A stretch of 33,807 nucleotides of DNA from JBGLNL01 sp046484125. Lineage in GTDB: Bacteria > Chloroflexota > Dehalococcoidia > SZUA-161 > SpSt-899. A program made the position numbers and the translations under genes. Of the stretch, positions 32,537 through 33,807 are shown in pieces. Under the pieces are notes generated by a model that was not told the origin of the DNA, did not search any database, and saw nothing but the letters and a program-made list of their open reading frames with translations. Numbering within the stretch: the stretch's first letter is position 1; every line of letters starts with the position of its first letter. The stretch lies in the NCBI GenBank assembly GCA_046484125.1, contig JAWOBX010000082.1, forward strand, positions 1-33,807, written 5' to 3'.

Positions 32537-33007
32537 GTGGAGCTCCCTTCAGCAACCGTATTTTTAGTTTAAACAGCAGAAATCGTTCAATAATTCTCGG
32601 ATTATCACACTCAAAAAAGCTCTGAGCAAGCGGGATTATCCCCCAGCCATGGGCGAGTATTATAACCGAAGAGCATACACGGCCCTCCGTAGTCACAACT
32701 TTTTCAGAGGTTACCCGGATGTTTTGAAGGAATTATAACTTCTATGACGCTCGGGTTGCAATTAAGTGCTTGGACCAAGAAAAACTCTCGATTCGGATGT
32801 TTACCGTCATCATCTCGGAAAGGCAGCCGTCCTTGGTATAAAGAAGTGACACGAATTAGTGCTGAATCGCAACCGCGAACTGAGGGCATCATCGGAACGT
32901 GAATCCGGTGGGGTGAGAGTGGCTCGTGCCCCCTTTTTAACGAAATGCCGGGAAATGAACGCTCAAACAGGGGGTGAATGTCTTTGCGATCGAATCGCTG
33001 TTTTCGG
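32537..33007. other. Gap without a supported gene
   Basis: About 470 bases. One open frame (32704-33063, minus) overlaps the end of the next gene and has an unordered, Arg/Pro/His-rich translation, so I do not accept it. No repeat module, strong hairpin or RNA gene is recognised here. Confidence 0.4.
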
Positions 33008-33625
33008 TCAAAAAGCCTTGCGCAGGTCATCCGTGTAAGGGGTGAACGCCTTTCTTCGGCCATTGTGAGTCTGAGGACTAACCGCCAGCCCGGTTTCCTC
33101 CTCTTCTATCAACCGGAACTTGACATCAGGCGTCAGTTTCAACCATTCTTTGGCGTATTTGTGATTCTGGCTGGCCATTTCTGCGAATACCGAATGAAGC
33201 AGTAAGGCTGCTCCACCAAGGATCATGGCGATTCCAACTGCGTAGTAATACGCGTCTAAAACCATCTGCAGTCCAATGAGTGACATGGGAACTGAAAAAA
33301 CCAGTCCGAGGATAGATTTAAGAGTGGACGTCGCATCGGGTTTCTTTGTATGGTGTTCAAGCTCCTGGCTGGCCCAGCTATCCCTTTTGATCATTTCGGA
33401 TCGAAAAAACTGGCGCTTAATCTCTTCAGCCGATCTCGCTCGATTTACCACAATCTCGAGACGCTTCTGCCTGGCTTTGATTATATTTCTGTCGCAATTG
33501 GGACAAAGGTGAAAAACCAACTGAGTACCGCAAACCGCGCACCTTGAAAGCCAATCAAGTGAATCGGATTCATTTACCTCGATTGTGCCCGCGTTGACCC
33601 TGGAATGATAATATCCCATTATCAT
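33008..33625 (-). CDS. Zinc-ribbon membrane protein of unknown function
   Basis: A 205-residue protein. Near the N terminus CAVCG and CPNCD (residues about 29-44) form a Cys4 zinc ribbon. A charged helix with coiled-coil character follows (about 50-95), then two membrane segments (about 102-122 and 126-148, the second GIAMILGGAALLLHSVF). The C-terminal tail is charged. Such zinc-ribbon plus two-helix proteins are common and uncharacterised. The frame reaches ATG 33625; the third codon, ATG 33619, is an equally plausible start. Bases 33626-33807 beyond it show no gene that I can support. Confidence 0.6.
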   Translation of the reverse strand: MIMGYYHSRVNAGTIEVNESDSLDWLSRCAVCGTQLVFHLCPNCDRNIIKARQKRLEIVVNRARSAEEIKRQFFRSEMIKRDSWASQELEHHTKKPDATSTLKSILGLVFSVPMSLIGLQMVLDAYYYAVGIAMILGGAALLLHSVFAEMASQNHKYAKEWLKLTPDVKFRLIEEEETGLAVSPQTHNGRRKAFTPYTDDLRKAF

Positions 33626-33807
33626 CCCATAGACCTCAAAAATAGTCTCTTTTCGTATTTTGGTGAACTCGATATTTCGCTTTTCTCAAATTCCTCTGTT
33701 CCAACTTTTCCGTATCCTGCCTCAAATGGCGCGCCATCATCCGGGGGCAAGTCCGGGCAAGTATGCATTCTCCGGGGCAGCCCGCATCCTGGAAATGCCA
33801 CATGCTG

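Noticed and set aside
32704..33063. 119-codon open frame on the minus strand
   Set aside because: It overlaps the zinc-ribbon protein gene, its composition is unordered, and no domain or ribosome site is seen.

Overview
This 33.8 kb bacterial chromosomal window is moderately GC-rich and carries no rRNA, tRNA or CRISPR array that I can see. The gene mix suggests an anaerobic bacterium, possibly Chloroflexota (Dehalococcoidia-like): a DUF1847 protein, PyrR/PyrB with a zinc tail, a lexA-imuB-DUF6504-dnaE SOS cassette, toxin-antitoxin pairs, DrrAB-like ABC exporters, an IS1182-type transposon and many GTG/TTG starts. That placement is inference; there is no phylogenetic marker to test it.

Left part (1-6.8 kb): short gene islands separated by copies of a mosaic intergenic repeat (R1-R4). 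The islands are a DUF1847 protein, an NAD-dependent epimerase, a VapBC-like pair, a nucleotidyltransferase/HEPN pair with its own operator repeats, and a CDF cation transporter with an N-terminal HMA domain. Centre-left (6.9-13.3 kb): a tightly overlapping operon of two ABC-2 ATPase/permease pairs, a repeat (R6), then a convergent DrrAB-like ATPase/permease pair.

Centre (13.4-21.9 kb): a 215-bp MITE-like element with a perfect 26-bp-arm hairpin, a RelA/SpoT-domain alarmone synthetase, a structured palindromic region in front of an Asp/Glu racemase, a DUF72 protein, and a three-gene operon of exported proteins. An IS1182-like insertion with a CTAG target duplication sits exactly on the operon's last stop codon. 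It abuts a second copy of the MITE, whose hairpin has changed in a compensated way.

Right part (21.9-33.8 kb): an SOS mutasome cassette on the minus strand (lexA, an ImuB-like polymerase that has lost catalytic acids, DUF6504 and a DnaE2-type polymerase). Repeat copy R8 splits dnaE from the rest. Divergent from lexA is a pyrimidine operon with a PyrR-box leader: pyrR, then a pyrB carrying a C-terminal Cys4 domain like that of PyrI, then an ArsA/Get3-like ATPase, all with overlapping stop/start codons. The end holds a lipoprotein with a possible Cys-His-Asp triad, an AbiU2/HEPN-like protein and a zinc-ribbon membrane protein.

The most interesting non-gene structure is the layered repeat landscape: the mosaic repeat with kissing-loop-like twin hairpins, its edges supplying promoter and ribosome-site sequence to neighbouring genes, and a MITE that now provides the stop codon of dnaE.
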